From Clostridium sp. CAG:417 (GTDB lineage Bacteria > Bacillota_I > Bacilli_A > RF39 > UBA660), in NCBI GenBank assembly GCA_000432835.1, contig FR890371.1:124001-188000 (forward strand): DNA of 64,000 nt, given 5' to 3'. This document shows positions 32,308-41,810 of the stretch, piece by piece (the first letter of the stretch is position 1; the number at the start of each line of letters is the position of its first letter). The notes under the pieces were generated by a model. That model ran no database searches. It was given only the letters and a program-made list of their open reading frames with translations, and had not been told where the DNA came from. Position numbers and translations under genes: made by a program.

Positions 32308-33186
32308 ATGAATGATATTATATCTATAGTAAATAGTGTTTTAAATAGTAATAGTAGTTCTGTAGTAGAAGATAGTTTTGAAAAGGATGATATTTATAGC
32401 TTTTATGAAAAATATTGTCAAGATAAAAGTGTTAGAGAAAGTATTTATAAATGGTTAAATAGGGATGATTTAATTAAATTAGTTAGTGATTTAGATGATT
32501 CTTTTTATAATACAGATTTGGTGAGTCAGTTTTTTTCTTATTTTAATATGGTAAATCAAGATAAGGATGATTTTTATAATTTTTTTCTTCTTTTAAAGAA
32601 GAATTTTGGGGTAAATAAAAATATTTTGGAGATTGGTTCGGGATGGTTTCCTAGTTTAGGAAAATATATAGATAATTATCAAATGAAAATAAGAGGTGGA
32701 AGAATAACTTGTTATGATGAAGCTTTAAGAGTTTTAAAACATAATAATGTTAATTTAGTGAAGAAAAGCATTACTAAAGATACGAATATCGGAAATTATG
32801 ATTTAGTTTGTGCTCATTATTCATGTTCTGCAACTGATTTGTTTTTAGATTTATGTAGAAGTAACCATAAGGAATTTATACTTAGCTTATGTCCTTGTAA
32901 AAGAAATTATCCTACTGATTTTAAAGAAGTTATGCATAGTAAAAGTCGTAAGACGGCATTATTACTAAATGAATATTTTAGTAGTCTTTCTTGGGAAGGA
33001 CAAAGAGACTTTATGTATGCACTAAATGGTAGGCCAAATGAAAAATATGAAAAAATTAATAATAAATTATATGCTATATATTTGTATCAAAAGATGTTAA
33101 ATCAAAAAGAAGAAGATAGTTTTTATGACTTACTTTTGGATAGTCAAGTTAAAACACCTGTACTTTTAAAGAAAATAAAAAAATAA
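32308..33186 (+). CDS. Putative SAM-dependent methyltransferase
   Basis: 292 aa from ATG 32308 (AAGGGGG site; the upstream ATG 32284 overlaps the promoter). After a 110-residue helical N-terminal part comes NILEIGSGWFPSLGKYI, a class I methyltransferase motif I, and a Rossmann-like GRITCYDEALRVL. A Cys-rich stretch (CAHYSCSATDLFLDLC, LSLCPC) near 170-200 is unusual. Substrate unknown. Convergent with the pilus-type ATPase gene. Confidence 0.65.
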   Translation: MNDIISIVNSVLNSNSSSVVEDSFEKDDIYSFYEKYCQDKSVRESIYKWLNRDDLIKLVSDLDDSFYNTDLVSQFFSYFNMVNQDKDDFYNFFLLLKKNFGVNKNILEIGSGWFPSLGKYIDNYQMKIRGGRITCYDEALRVLKHNNVNLVKKSITKDTNIGNYDLVCAHYSCSATDLFLDLCRSNHKEFILSLCPCKRNYPTDFKEVMHSKSRKTALLLNEYFSSLSWEGQRDFMYALNGRPNEKYEKINNKLYAIYLYQKMLNQKEEDSFYDLLLDSQVKTPVLLKKIKK

Positions 33187-33206
33187 GGTGCTAAGCACTC
33201 TTATTT
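33181..33206. terminator. Bidirectional terminator overlapping two convergent stop codons
   Basis: AAATAAGGTGC/GCACTCTTATTT with one bulged T and loop TAA; A/T-rich ends serve both directions. Confidence 0.65.
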
Positions 33207-34918
33207 GGCATCAATGGAGTTACACTTATTGGTGTAACTTCCTTTTTTGTATTTATAACTTGAGGTATAACTGGATTAGTAGGAGTTATTTTAGGAGTTA
33301 CGACAATTGGTGGTGTAGCTTCTTTTTTTATTGGTGTAACTGGTTTGTTTTCACTCTTTATTTGTGGTTGTTGTGTTGGCACAACAGGCTTTATGTTTTC
33401 TTTATTTGGAGTAAGTGGTGTTATATTTTCTTCATTCTTTACAACTGCTTGTGTAGCTATTATTTTACTGTCTTTTGGTGGTACAACAATAGGAGTAGAT
33501 GTAGGATTTATATTTATGTTGGTTGGATTAGATGGAGTAATTGTAGTAGTTGGAATTAATTGCTTTTTATCAACGATTGATGAAGTGTCGTTAGCAACTT
33601 TAGTAGCGGAAACACTTTCTAATCTCTTTAATTCATTTAATTCCTTTGTTCTTTTTTTATCTAGCTCTATCCTTTGTTCTTCTGTAACTGCTTTTGTAAA
33701 TGATTCATAACAGCTATCATTAATATCATTATCAATTTCAATGATACGATATATTTCTTCAAATGTTGTAAAGCCTTCTAATATTTTTTGTAGGCCATCT
33801 TGTAGAAGAGTAATTACGTTACCACTTCCATAAACTAATCTCTTTAAATCTTCTTTTCTAACATTTGGATTAGCTAAAATATTTCTAATATCATCATCTA
33901 TTTCTAAGACCTCTTGAATAGCAATTCGCCCATGATAACCTTTATTACATTTAGGACAGCCATCATGATTTGCATCATATATTTCCTCAATATCCTTTTT
34001 TAAAGCAAGTTTAAAGACTTTTTTCTCATAAGGAGTAGTAGGACGTTTTTTACGACAAGATGTACATACTGTTTTGGCAAGACGTTGAGAAATAATTCCA
34101 GTTAAAGCAGTTGATAAAAGATAACGTTCAACATCCATATCTAGAAGACGCTCAATTGTTGAGAGTGAGTTGTTGGTGTGAAGTGTTGATAAAACTAAGT
34201 GTCCAGTGATAGATGCTCTAACGGCAATTTTAGCGGTTTCACTATCACGAATTTCTCCGATAAGAATAACATTAGGATCTTGACGGAGAATAGAACGAAG
34301 AACTGTTGCGAAGTCTAGACCGATTTCAGAATTAACTTGGACTTGATTCATACCTTCGATATTCATTTCAATAGGGTCTTCGACTGTTATAATATTAGTT
34401 CTTTCTTTATTTAATACTTGTAAAATAGAATAAGTAGTGGTACTTTTTCCAGATCCTGTTGCACCAGTTACCAAAATTATACCATTAGGGGCAGCTATCA
34501 TATTTTTAAGTTTGGCAAAATTTGTACTATTAAAACCTAATTTATCAATACCTGATAAACTTCTACTATAGTCTAGAATACGAATAACTATTTTTTCACC
34601 CTCGTTAGTTGGGAGACTAGAAACACGCATATCTAAGTCCTTACCATCAAATTTACCCTTAATTGCACCATCTTGTGGTAGACGACTTTCAGTAATGTTC
34701 ATTCCAGCCATTAATTTTAGACGAGTAGTTAAGTTTCTTTCATAAACTTTTGGAATAAAAGTATAATCCATCAAATCACCATCAACACGAATTCGAACTA
34801 TTAATCCATCTTCACGAGGGTCAAAATGAATATCCGAACTACCACTTTTTGATGAATTGATTATAATTGCATCTACTATCTTTGTGATAGGAGTTTTTGC
34901 AAAATCAAATGTTACCAT
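33191..34918 (-). CDS. GspE/PilB-type secretion or pilus assembly ATPase with a long Pro/Thr-rich tail
   Basis: 575 aa. The core (about 1-400) is that of a type II secretion/type IV pilus/ComGA ATPase: SSDIHFDPR, Walker A TGATGSGKST (151-160), the Asp box TVEDPIEMN, Walker B VILIGEIRDSET, the His box LSTLHTNNS, and a tetracysteine zinc site (CTSCRKKR, CPKCNKGYHGR). After about residue 440 it carries a low-complexity Pro/Thr/Ile/Asn tail with repeated TPI, VTP and PTN units, which standard family members lack. It is divergent from two prepilin-like genes; no PilC/ComGB, major pilin or prepilin peptidase is in the window. Confidence 0.9.
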   Translation of the reverse strand: MVTFDFAKTPITKIVDAIIINSSKSGSSDIHFDPREDGLIVRIRVDGDLMDYTFIPKVYERNLTTRLKLMAGMNITESRLPQDGAIKGKFDGKDLDMRVSSLPTNEGEKIVIRILDYSRSLSGIDKLGFNSTNFAKLKNMIAAPNGIILVTGATGSGKSTTTYSILQVLNKERTNIITVEDPIEMNIEGMNQVQVNSEIGLDFATVLRSILRQDPNVILIGEIRDSETAKIAVRASITGHLVLSTLHTNNSLSTIERLLDMDVERYLLSTALTGIISQRLAKTVCTSCRKKRPTTPYEKKVFKLALKKDIEEIYDANHDGCPKCNKGYHGRIAIQEVLEIDDDIRNILANPNVRKEDLKRLVYGSGNVITLLQDGLQKILEGFTTFEEIYRIIEIDNDINDSCYESFTKAVTEEQRIELDKKRTKELNELKRLESVSATKVANDTSSIVDKKQLIPTTTITPSNPTNININPTSTPIVVPPKDSKIIATQAVVKNEENITPLTPNKENIKPVVPTQQPQIKSENKPVTPIKKEATPPIVVTPKITPTNPVIPQVINTKKEVTPISVTPLMPNKSA

Positions 34919-35021
34919 ATAATCTCAGCCCCTTTTCTAAACTTTAACTTTGGTATGGTATTTTACTATAAATTAGTATATAATAAATTTTAGATAATAG
35001 CAAGAAGGAAAAGAGGTTGTT

Positions 35022-35642
35022 ATGAAAAAAGTTAAAAATATAAAAGGGTTTGCTCTAGTAGAAACACTAATAGGGGCAATTTTTGTAGTAGTATTGTTCG
35101 TAATGATTTTTGAAAATTATTTTCCCTTTATCGCTAAATATGAACGATATGAGAATTATGATGATCTTGATTCAAAATATATTGCTCATTATTTAAGAGA
35201 AATGATAACGGTTGATCCACTAAAAGATAATATTTTTGCAAAATTAAGTGGAAGAGAGTATGTTATTTTTGATGATAATGGAGCGGCTCAAGATGATGAT
35301 ATTACTAATCCTTCACCTAATGAATTATGTACTATGTTGACTACAAATAATACATTTAATAATAAACAATATTGTCAAAGTTTTATGGATGAAGCTAATA
35401 TTACGAGAGTTTATCTTACAAAGTATGATACTACAAGTCTTAAAAGTAAAATAAAAACAGATGAGAGTGATGATATTTCAAGGGCTTTCGAATTATATGT
35501 AAACTATATGCCAACATTTACTAATAGTGCAGCAAGTAAGACTGGATATTATCGAATAATTGTAGAAATAAAACATGATAATGTAGATTCTGATAAGGAA
35601 GATGCATACTATTATACTTATGCAAATATTGAGGTTAGATAA
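35022..35642 (+). CDS. Prepilin-like protein (minor pseudopilin) 1
   Basis: 206 aa. A type IV prepilin N terminus: a short basic leader MKKVKNIKG, cleavage before Phe in GFALVETLIGAIFVVVLF, Glu at mature position 5, and a hydrophobic helix. The globular part is polar with two Cys. AGAGG precedes the ATG. It shares the transcript of the next prepilin gene (1-nt overlap) and diverges from the ATPase gene, so the three probably form part of a competence-like or secretion pilus. Confidence 0.8.
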   Translation: MKKVKNIKGFALVETLIGAIFVVVLFVMIFENYFPFIAKYERYENYDDLDSKYIAHYLREMITVDPLKDNIFAKLSGREYVIFDDNGAAQDDDITNPSPNELCTMLTTNNTFNNKQYCQSFMDEANITRVYLTKYDTTSLKSKIKTDESDDISRAFELYVNYMPTFTNSAASKTGYYRIIVEIKHDNVDSDKEDAYYYTYANIEVR

Positions 35643-36280
35643 TGAAGAAGAAATTAGGTAAAGTAAATAATAAGGGTATGACAATAATTGAACTAATTTT
35701 ATGTTTTGCTATTGTATCTGTTATTGTAATAGCGCTTCTTAACACGGTTATGAACTATAAAACAAAAGAGCAGTTAGAAGATACAAAGAAAACTATTATT
35801 AGCTATAAAAATGTAATTACAAAGGTTATACAAAGTGATATCATATATAATGACTTAGCTGGTGTTAAGGTATTAGAACCTACTGGAAAAGCGTCTAGTG
35901 ACACTACTGAGACTTGGAGTGTAGAACTGACCTTTAATAAACCTTTTCTTGATGGGTCAACTGTGAAGTTATTACAGGTAGTAAGGGGAAATACAAAAAG
36001 CTATATTATATATCCTGATATTGCAAAGAATGGGGATACATATGTAAGTCAAAATGTACGATATAATTTAGAAACTAGTACTTCTGTTTTTGATGTAGAT
36101 GTTAATGGAAGTGGTAGTACTAAAGTAAAATATAGTGATATTCGTTTTGCTTATGTCTCTTTAAAAGCGACTGATACAATGTTTAGACTTGATATTCCAA
36201 TATATCATAGTGAACTTGGAACTAAATATCATATTAATATTGTAGCGCCTATAAACTATTTAAAGAATGCAGGAGCATAA
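35642..36280 (+). CDS. Prepilin-like protein (minor pseudopilin) 2
   Basis: 212 aa. Leader MKKKLGKVNNKG, then MTIIELILCFAIVSVIVIAL with Glu at mature position 5: a canonical prepilin-peptidase site with Met at +1. A beta-rich C-terminal domain follows. The start codon overlaps the stop of the first prepilin gene (TAATG). The 3' end overlaps the convergent ylbJ gene by 21 nt. Confidence 0.82.
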   Translation: MKKKLGKVNNKGMTIIELILCFAIVSVIVIALLNTVMNYKTKEQLEDTKKTIISYKNVITKVIQSDIIYNDLAGVKVLEPTGKASSDTTETWSVELTFNKPFLDGSTVKLLQVVRGNTKSYIIYPDIAKNGDTYVSQNVRYNLETSTSVFDVDVNGSGSTKVKYSDIRFAYVSLKATDTMFRLDIPIYHSELGTKYHINIVAPINYLKNAGA

Positions 36281-37189
36281 TATGGTGTAGAGTAAAAGAT
36301 TAATACCAGTGGAAGCTATTCGTCCTTTAAGGAAAGCAGGATATGATAGCTTTTTTTGTGCGATAATGCTTTGAACTTGCATATGAACACTTACTCCTCC
36401 TAAAGAAATAAAACTACATATTAAAATTCCCTTTTGGTACATAGTTAGAGATAATTTGTTAACTTCAGTAACTCCTTTTGTTAAATCAAATAAGCCAAAG
36501 AGAATAGTTTTCAAATAGGTATTAGGAATAAAAGAAGTAAAGAGAGTTATTATAACTACAAAAAAGATTGTCGTACAAAAGACTATTTTAACAATAGAAA
36601 AAGTATTTTGAAAGGAGTCATTTAAACAGGTAGTAAGACTTTTCTTTTCACGAGTTTGAGGGATGCTTTTTTCAATATATAACTTGGGTCTTGTAAAAAA
36701 AGCTACTACAAAGTTACTCAAAAAATGACTTAGCAGAATAATTAAAGCCATGTTTTTAGTAGTAATTATGGATACTGTTCCTAGTATGAAAAGGGGATTA
36801 GAAAAGTGGGTAAATGTTAAAAGATAGTTAGCGGTATTACGATCAATATATTTTTTATTATAAAAGGCTGTAATATATTTACTACCACTAGGGAATCCTG
36901 TTAACATACTCATAAATATTATATAAGAACTACAGGCATCAAGATGAAATAGTTTTTTTGACAATGGACTAAAGAACTTTATAAAAAGTTTTAAGATACC
37001 ATAATTAAGTAATAAATCCTGTAAAGTGTAAAATATAAACATACAGGGAAATAATTTGGTAAAAAATAAAGTTGCGGCATTAATACTAGATTTCAACACT
37101 AAATCAGCATCTTTTAATAACGCAAAAAAAATGATAATTAAAAATAAAAGTGGAATATTATTTACTATTTTTTTCAAGTTAGTAGTCAT
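36260..37189 (-). CDS. ylbJ: Sporulation integral membrane protein YlbJ
   Basis: 309 aa with about eight hydrophobic segments and nucleoside-recognition (Gate) type motifs: LFFTKLFPCMFIFYTLQDLL, MSMLTGFPSGSKYI and HFSNPLFILGTVS, as in YlbJ, which is needed for heat-resistant spores in Bacillus. The divergent neighbour is a YlbL homologue; ylbJ and ylbL are also neighbours in Bacillus. AAGGAGC lies upstream of the ATG. Confidence 0.88.
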   Translation of the reverse strand: MTTNLKKIVNNIPLLFLIIIFFALLKDADLVLKSSINAATLFFTKLFPCMFIFYTLQDLLLNYGILKLFIKFFSPLSKKLFHLDACSSYIIFMSMLTGFPSGSKYITAFYNKKYIDRNTANYLLTFTHFSNPLFILGTVSIITTKNMALIILLSHFLSNFVVAFFTRPKLYIEKSIPQTREKKSLTTCLNDSFQNTFSIVKIVFCTTIFFVVIITLFTSFIPNTYLKTILFGLFDLTKGVTEVNKLSLTMYQKGILICSFISLGGVSVHMQVQSIIAQKKLSYPAFLKGRIASTGINLLLYTILCSCIL

Positions 37190-37203
37190 AATGGGCTCCT
37201 TTT

Positions 37204-37212
37204 TGCTATAAT
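37204..37212 (+). promoter_or_regulatory. Extended -10 promoter element of ylbL
   Basis: TGCTATAAT (37204-37212), 22 nt ahead of the start codon, in the 44-nt gap between divergent ylbJ and ylbL. No good -35 is seen, as allowed for extended -10 promoters. Confidence 0.45.
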
Positions 37213-37233
37213 GTTTGATAGAGGCTGATTATT

Positions 37234-38250
37234 ATGGTTAATACAATATATAAAAAAATAAAAGATTTTATTCAAAGAGAATGGAAGTTTTTATTAATTA
37301 TTTTCTTATTAATATTTATTACAAGATTTCCTGTTGATTGTTATGTAATTACAGGAGGAGGAATTATTAGTGCTACTGATAGAGTACACGTTACTGGAGC
37401 ACGGAAGAAGAGTGGTAGTTTTAATTTAGCTTATGTATCAGAATTGAAAGGGACGATTTATACTTATTTACTTAGTTATATAGTTCCATCATTTGAAAGA
37501 GAAAGTACAAGTGACTACAAATATGATGAAAGTGAAAGTTCAGAAGATATTGAATTTAGAAATAATTTGTTGCTTAATCAAGCTAATAATAATGCCAAAT
37601 ATGTTGCTTATACGAATGCCAATAAAGAGATTAAAGTAAAAAGTCAATCATTATATGTTTACTATATTTCTAAAGATGCCGTTACAGATTTAAAAGTTGG
37701 GGATAAAGTACTAGAAGTTGATGGTAAAATTTTTCAAACCTTTTCTTCATTGCGAGAATATATTAATACTAAAAGTAGTGGAGAAGTTTTGAGTGTAAAA
37801 GTGGAGGAAAATGGTAAAAAAAAGACGAAGAGTGCTAAACTATATAAAGATGCCAAGGAAAATGTTATTTATATGGGTGTAAGTATTATGCTTGATAAAA
37901 ATTATGAGGTAAGTCCTAAGGTAGATATCAAGTTTAGAAATTCTGAAGGTGGTCCTTCAGGAGGATTAATGATGAGTCTTGAAATCTATAGTCAGTTAAT
38001 AAATAAAGATATAACTAGAGGACGAAAAATAGTTGGAACAGGTACTATTAGTGAAGATGGAGAAGTCGGAGAAATAGATGGAGTTAAATATAAACTTAGA
38101 GGAGCAGTTAAAAATAAGGCTCAAATATTTATTGCACCTTCTGGTAATAATTATAAAGAAGCAGTAAAAGAAAAAAAGAAAAACAATTATAAAATTAAAA
38201 TAATAGAGGCAAAAAACTTCAAACAAGTATTAGAGGAATTGGCAAAATAA
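37234..38250 (+). CDS. ylbL: PDZ and Lon-like S16 peptidase, YlbL/SepM family
   Basis: 338 aa. One N-terminal membrane helix (about 18-34), a PDZ domain (about 140-205, AVTDLKVGDKVLEVDG) and a C-terminal S16 protease domain with catalytic Ser in EGGPSGGLMM near 237 and Lys in EIDGVKYKLRGA near 280. Bacillus YlbL has been linked to DNA-damage checkpoint recovery (degrading a division inhibitor), and SepM to peptide processing. Confidence 0.9.
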   Translation: MVNTIYKKIKDFIQREWKFLLIIFLLIFITRFPVDCYVITGGGIISATDRVHVTGARKKSGSFNLAYVSELKGTIYTYLLSYIVPSFERESTSDYKYDESESSEDIEFRNNLLLNQANNNAKYVAYTNANKEIKVKSQSLYVYYISKDAVTDLKVGDKVLEVDGKIFQTFSSLREYINTKSSGEVLSVKVEENGKKKTKSAKLYKDAKENVIYMGVSIMLDKNYEVSPKVDIKFRNSEGGPSGGLMMSLEIYSQLINKDITRGRKIVGTGTISEDGEVGEIDGVKYKLRGAVKNKAQIFIAPSGNNYKEAVKEKKKNNYKIKIIEAKNFKQVLEELAK

Positions 38251-38282
38251 TGTCAAATCCTCTTTTGTTTATGGAAAAAAAC

Positions 38283-38291
38283 TGGTATAAT
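38283..38291 (+). promoter_or_regulatory. Extended -10 promoter element of mutS
   Basis: TGGTATAAT (38283-38291), 26 nt upstream of the mutS ATG; the -35 is weak. Confidence 0.5.
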
Positions 38292-38317
38292 AAGTTTTGC
38301 GAAGTAGTGGTGATATT

Positions 38318-40867
38318 ATGCGTAGATCAGAAGTAGATCGTAGTAAACTTAGTCCAATGATGGCTCAATATATGTCAATAAAAGATAATTATGAAGATAC
38401 TATTATCTTTTTTAGGCTGGGTGATTTTTATGAAATGTTTTTTGATGATGCGATTATTGCGAGTCGTGAACTTGAGCTTACTCTGACAGGAAAGCAGGCA
38501 GGATTAGAAGAGAGGGTTCCAATGTGTGGAATACCACATCATGCATATGCAACGTATGTAGATCAATTAATTGAAAAGGGATATAAAGTTGCGATTTGTG
38601 AACAGTTAGAGGATCCTAAACTTACTAAAGGAATGGTTAAAAGAGATGTAATACAAGTTGTAACTCGCGGAACTAGACTTGATGATAGAGTTGATGCTAA
38701 GAGTAATAATTATATTGCAAATATATATGATTTTAACTATTGTTATGGAATAAGTTATACTGATATATCTACGGGAGAATTCTATGCTTTAGTTGTAGAA
38801 AGAGATGACTATAGTGTTATTAGAGAAGTTGTGAGAAATGGATTTAGTGAAGTTATAGTTAATGATCAAATAGATAGAAACTTAGTTAATACCTTAAGAA
38901 CTAATTATGGAGTATTAGTTACTATTACTAAAGAACTATGTGAAAACGAGTTATATTCTTATATTTATAGTGGAGTAGAAGATGAAAGAATAATAATAAC
39001 TATTAAACACTTACTTTCTTATATCATTGATACTAAGAAAAAAGAATTAACACATCTACAAAGAGTAGAAGTAATTCGTAGCAATGATCACTTATTATTT
39101 GATGGAAATACAAAACGTAATCTAGAACTTACTGAAACGTTACGTAATAGAGATAGAATGTATAGTCTTTTATGGTTGCTTGATAAAAATAAGACTGCAA
39201 TGGGATCAAGATTTTTGAAGTATAATATAGAAAATCCCTTAACTTCTAAGAAAGAGTTAGAAAGAAGATATGACTTTGTTCAAAAATTATCTACTGAATT
39301 TATCTTAAGGGATGATTTAATGAAAGAGCTTAGTGAAGTTTATGACTTAGAAAGACTAGCTGGAAGAATTAGTTATGGTAATTTAAATGCCAAGGATTTA
39401 TTACAATTAAAGTCTTCACTTGCCCATTTACCAAGGATAAAAGAAATACTTTTGGAGTTAAAGTATGATAAAGAATTAGAGACTCTTGATGAAGTATATT
39501 CGTTGCTAGAAAAGTCTATTAAAGAAGATGCTCCTTTTACAGTTCATGAGGGAGGATTAATTAAACCACTTTATAATAGTGAACTTGATGAACTTAGAAG
39601 TATTAGAAGTGGTTCAAAAGATTTTATTTTAACTTTAGAAAAAGAGGAAAAAGAAAGAACTGGTATAAAGAATTTAAAAGTTGGTTATAACAAAGTATTT
39701 GGTTATTATATAGAAGTTAGCAAGGGAAATATATCCTTGATTAAAGATGAGTTTGGTTGGGATAGAAAACAAACTTTAGCTAACTGTGAAAGATTTACGA
39801 CTCCACTTCTTAAAGAAAAAGAAAATATTATATTAGGAGCGGAAGAAAAAATATTTAATCTTGAATATAAATTGTTTATGGATATTCGAGAAGTTGTAAA
39901 AAGATATATTGGGAATCTTCAAAGAATTGCCAAAGTAATTAGTGAAGTTGATATGTTGCAATCATTTTCAATTGTTGCTGATCAAAATAAGTTTGTACGA
40001 CCCCAATTAGTTTCTGAAAAATGTATTAAGTTTATTGATTGTAGACATCCTGTGGTTGAAAAGGTTATGAAAGATAAATATATTGCTAATGATATTATTA
40101 TGGATAAGAATACTGATATTTTACTTATTACTGGACCTAATATGGCAGGAAAGTCTACTTATATGAGACAATGCGCTATTACTATTATAATGGCTCAGAT
40201 AGGTTCTTTTGTTCCTTGTAAGAGTTGTATGATGCCAATATTTGATAAGATTTTTACACGAATTGGAGCGAGTGATGACTTAGTTAGTGGAGAATCTACT
40301 TTCATGGTTGAGATGAAAGAAGCTCAGTACGCTATCAGTGAAGCAACTAAAGATAGTTTAATTCTTTTTGATGAATTAGGAAGAGGAACTGCAACATATG
40401 ATGGAATGGCTTTAGCACAATCAATTCTTGAATATATTCATGATGAAATAGGCGCTAAAACTATGTTTTCAACACATTATCATGAACTTACAGCACTTGA
40501 TAAAGATTTAAAACATTTAAAAAATGTACACGTTTCAGCAATAGAAGAAGATGGAAAAATTACATTTTTACATAAGGTAAAAGCAGGAGCTGTAGATAAG
40601 AGTTATGGTATACATGTGGCAGGACTAGCTGGACTTCCTAAATCACTTATAAAACGAAGCGAAGAGATTTTAAAAGTATATGAAAAACAAGATAAGAAGG
40701 AACAACGTTTTACACAAACTAGTCTTTTTGATGATATAAATAATGATAAGGCTGCAACTACAGATCCTATTGTAGAAAAAATTAAGAAGGCTAATCCACT
40801 AGAGATGACACCGATGGATGCTATTAACTTTTTGTATACTTTAAAACAAGAAATGAAGGAAAAATAA
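38318..40867 (+). CDS. mutS: DNA mismatch repair protein MutS
   Basis: 849 aa from ATG 38318 (GTGGTGAT site; the TTG at 38297 is not used). The mismatch-reading motif is F37-Y38-E39 in GDFYEMF. Walker A GPNMAGKST lies near 606, followed by VSGESTFMVEM, Walker B ILFDELGRGT and STHYHEL. Full length. It recognises mispairs and recruits MutL. mutL does not follow, unlike the common order; a TPR-like gene does. Confidence 0.97.
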   Translation: MRRSEVDRSKLSPMMAQYMSIKDNYEDTIIFFRLGDFYEMFFDDAIIASRELELTLTGKQAGLEERVPMCGIPHHAYATYVDQLIEKGYKVAICEQLEDPKLTKGMVKRDVIQVVTRGTRLDDRVDAKSNNYIANIYDFNYCYGISYTDISTGEFYALVVERDDYSVIREVVRNGFSEVIVNDQIDRNLVNTLRTNYGVLVTITKELCENELYSYIYSGVEDERIIITIKHLLSYIIDTKKKELTHLQRVEVIRSNDHLLFDGNTKRNLELTETLRNRDRMYSLLWLLDKNKTAMGSRFLKYNIENPLTSKKELERRYDFVQKLSTEFILRDDLMKELSEVYDLERLAGRISYGNLNAKDLLQLKSSLAHLPRIKEILLELKYDKELETLDEVYSLLEKSIKEDAPFTVHEGGLIKPLYNSELDELRSIRSGSKDFILTLEKEEKERTGIKNLKVGYNKVFGYYIEVSKGNISLIKDEFGWDRKQTLANCERFTTPLLKEKENIILGAEEKIFNLEYKLFMDIREVVKRYIGNLQRIAKVISEVDMLQSFSIVADQNKFVRPQLVSEKCIKFIDCRHPVVEKVMKDKYIANDIIMDKNTDILLITGPNMAGKSTYMRQCAITIIMAQIGSFVPCKSCMMPIFDKIFTRIGASDDLVSGESTFMVEMKEAQYAISEATKDSLILFDELGRGTATYDGMALAQSILEYIHDEIGAKTMFSTHYHELTALDKDLKHLKNVHVSAIEEDGKITFLHKVKAGAVDKSYGIHVAGLAGLPKSLIKRSEEILKVYEKQDKKEQRFTQTSLFDDINNDKAATTDPIVEKIKKANPLEMTPMDAINFLYTLKQEMKEK

Positions 40868-40933
40868 GTAAAAGTTATTTAAATTTATATAAAATTGGTG
40901 TATTATATATGTAATTTTATTGGGGGAATATTT

Positions 40934-41779
40934 ATGATGAAAGACTACGATGAATATTTAAATGAAAGATTAGCTAAAATAAAAAAAGATGGAATAATGA
41001 TTTTAGATCCTTTGACAGGAAAAGAGAGATTTCATTTAGCGAATGCGGCCAAGAGAACTGGCTGTGTTAGTACTTTTACTATTGGAGAAGATAAAAGAGT
41101 AGTATTAAGATATAAACCTAAGTATGAAGAATTTATTGATTCAAAAAAATTGTTGGAAGAGGCAAAAGAGGCATATAGAGATAAAGATTATGAAAAGTCT
41201 ATTAAGACATATAGAGTACTACTTGCATTGGGTGCTCCAAAAGCTTTTGCATTTGCTGGCGTAGGGCTTGGATATTATCATTTAAATAAAAAAAGACTTG
41301 CTTCTTCTTATCTTTTAGTGGCAACAGAATTAAGTAAACAAAATAATGAAGAGTTTGATTTTACACAAATGATAGAAACATTAAATGAGGATCATACTGA
41401 TTTAGAGGAGAAAAAGCCAATCGTTAAAGTGGATGAAGATGAGTTTAAAAGTAGTGCAGATGATTATTATGGCATTACTAATATGGCAGAAGTTTCTGAT
41501 CTAGTTTTTCAGGGAATGAGTATTAGTAATGTTTGTAAAAAAATGAACTATGATACAGAAAAAGAAAATATCATATTGCTTATTTTTGCTCGTGAATATT
41601 ATATCCAACAAAATTATGAATTAGGCGATAAGTGTCTTAAAAGAGTAGAAAAAAGTCCTAATAAAACACCATATATTAAAAAGTTATATTCAGAGACAAT
41701 GAAGAATAAGAAATTATATAAAAATAAAAACAATGAAGATCATAAATGTTTAAAACTTAGTTTTAGAAGTAAAATATAA
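40934..41779 (+). CDS. TPR-like hypothetical protein
   Basis: About 281 aa, starting at one of two tandem ATGs (40934/40937) behind GGGGGA. The N-terminal 60 residues (MILDPLTGKERFHLANAAKRTG...TFTIGEDKRVVLRYKP) are of unknown type. A region with two TPR-like helix pairs follows (AKEAYRDKDYEKSIKTYRVLLALGA and FAGVGLGYYHLNKKRLASSYLLVA), then a charged C-terminal part. Soluble; role unknown. Confidence 0.65.
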   Translation: MMKDYDEYLNERLAKIKKDGIMILDPLTGKERFHLANAAKRTGCVSTFTIGEDKRVVLRYKPKYEEFIDSKKLLEEAKEAYRDKDYEKSIKTYRVLLALGAPKAFAFAGVGLGYYHLNKKRLASSYLLVATELSKQNNEEFDFTQMIETLNEDHTDLEEKKPIVKVDEDEFKSSADDYYGITNMAEVSDLVFQGMSISNVCKKMNYDTEKENIILLIFAREYYIQQNYELGDKCLKRVEKSPNKTPYIKKLYSETMKNKKLYKNKNNEDHKCLKLSFRSKI

Positions 41780-41810
41780 AAACATTTCAAATTAAAATGA
41801 AATGTTTTTT
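41778..41810. terminator. Bidirectional terminator
   Basis: AAAAACATTTCA/TGAAATGTTTTT with an 8-nt loop, between the TPR-like gene and the convergent HipA-like gene, overlapping the end of the latter. Confidence 0.8.

Noticed and set aside
33188..33710. Two plus-strand frames rich in Trp, Phe, Cys and Ser
   Set aside because: They are antisense shadows of the Pro/Thr-rich tail of the ATPase gene, which explains their composition.
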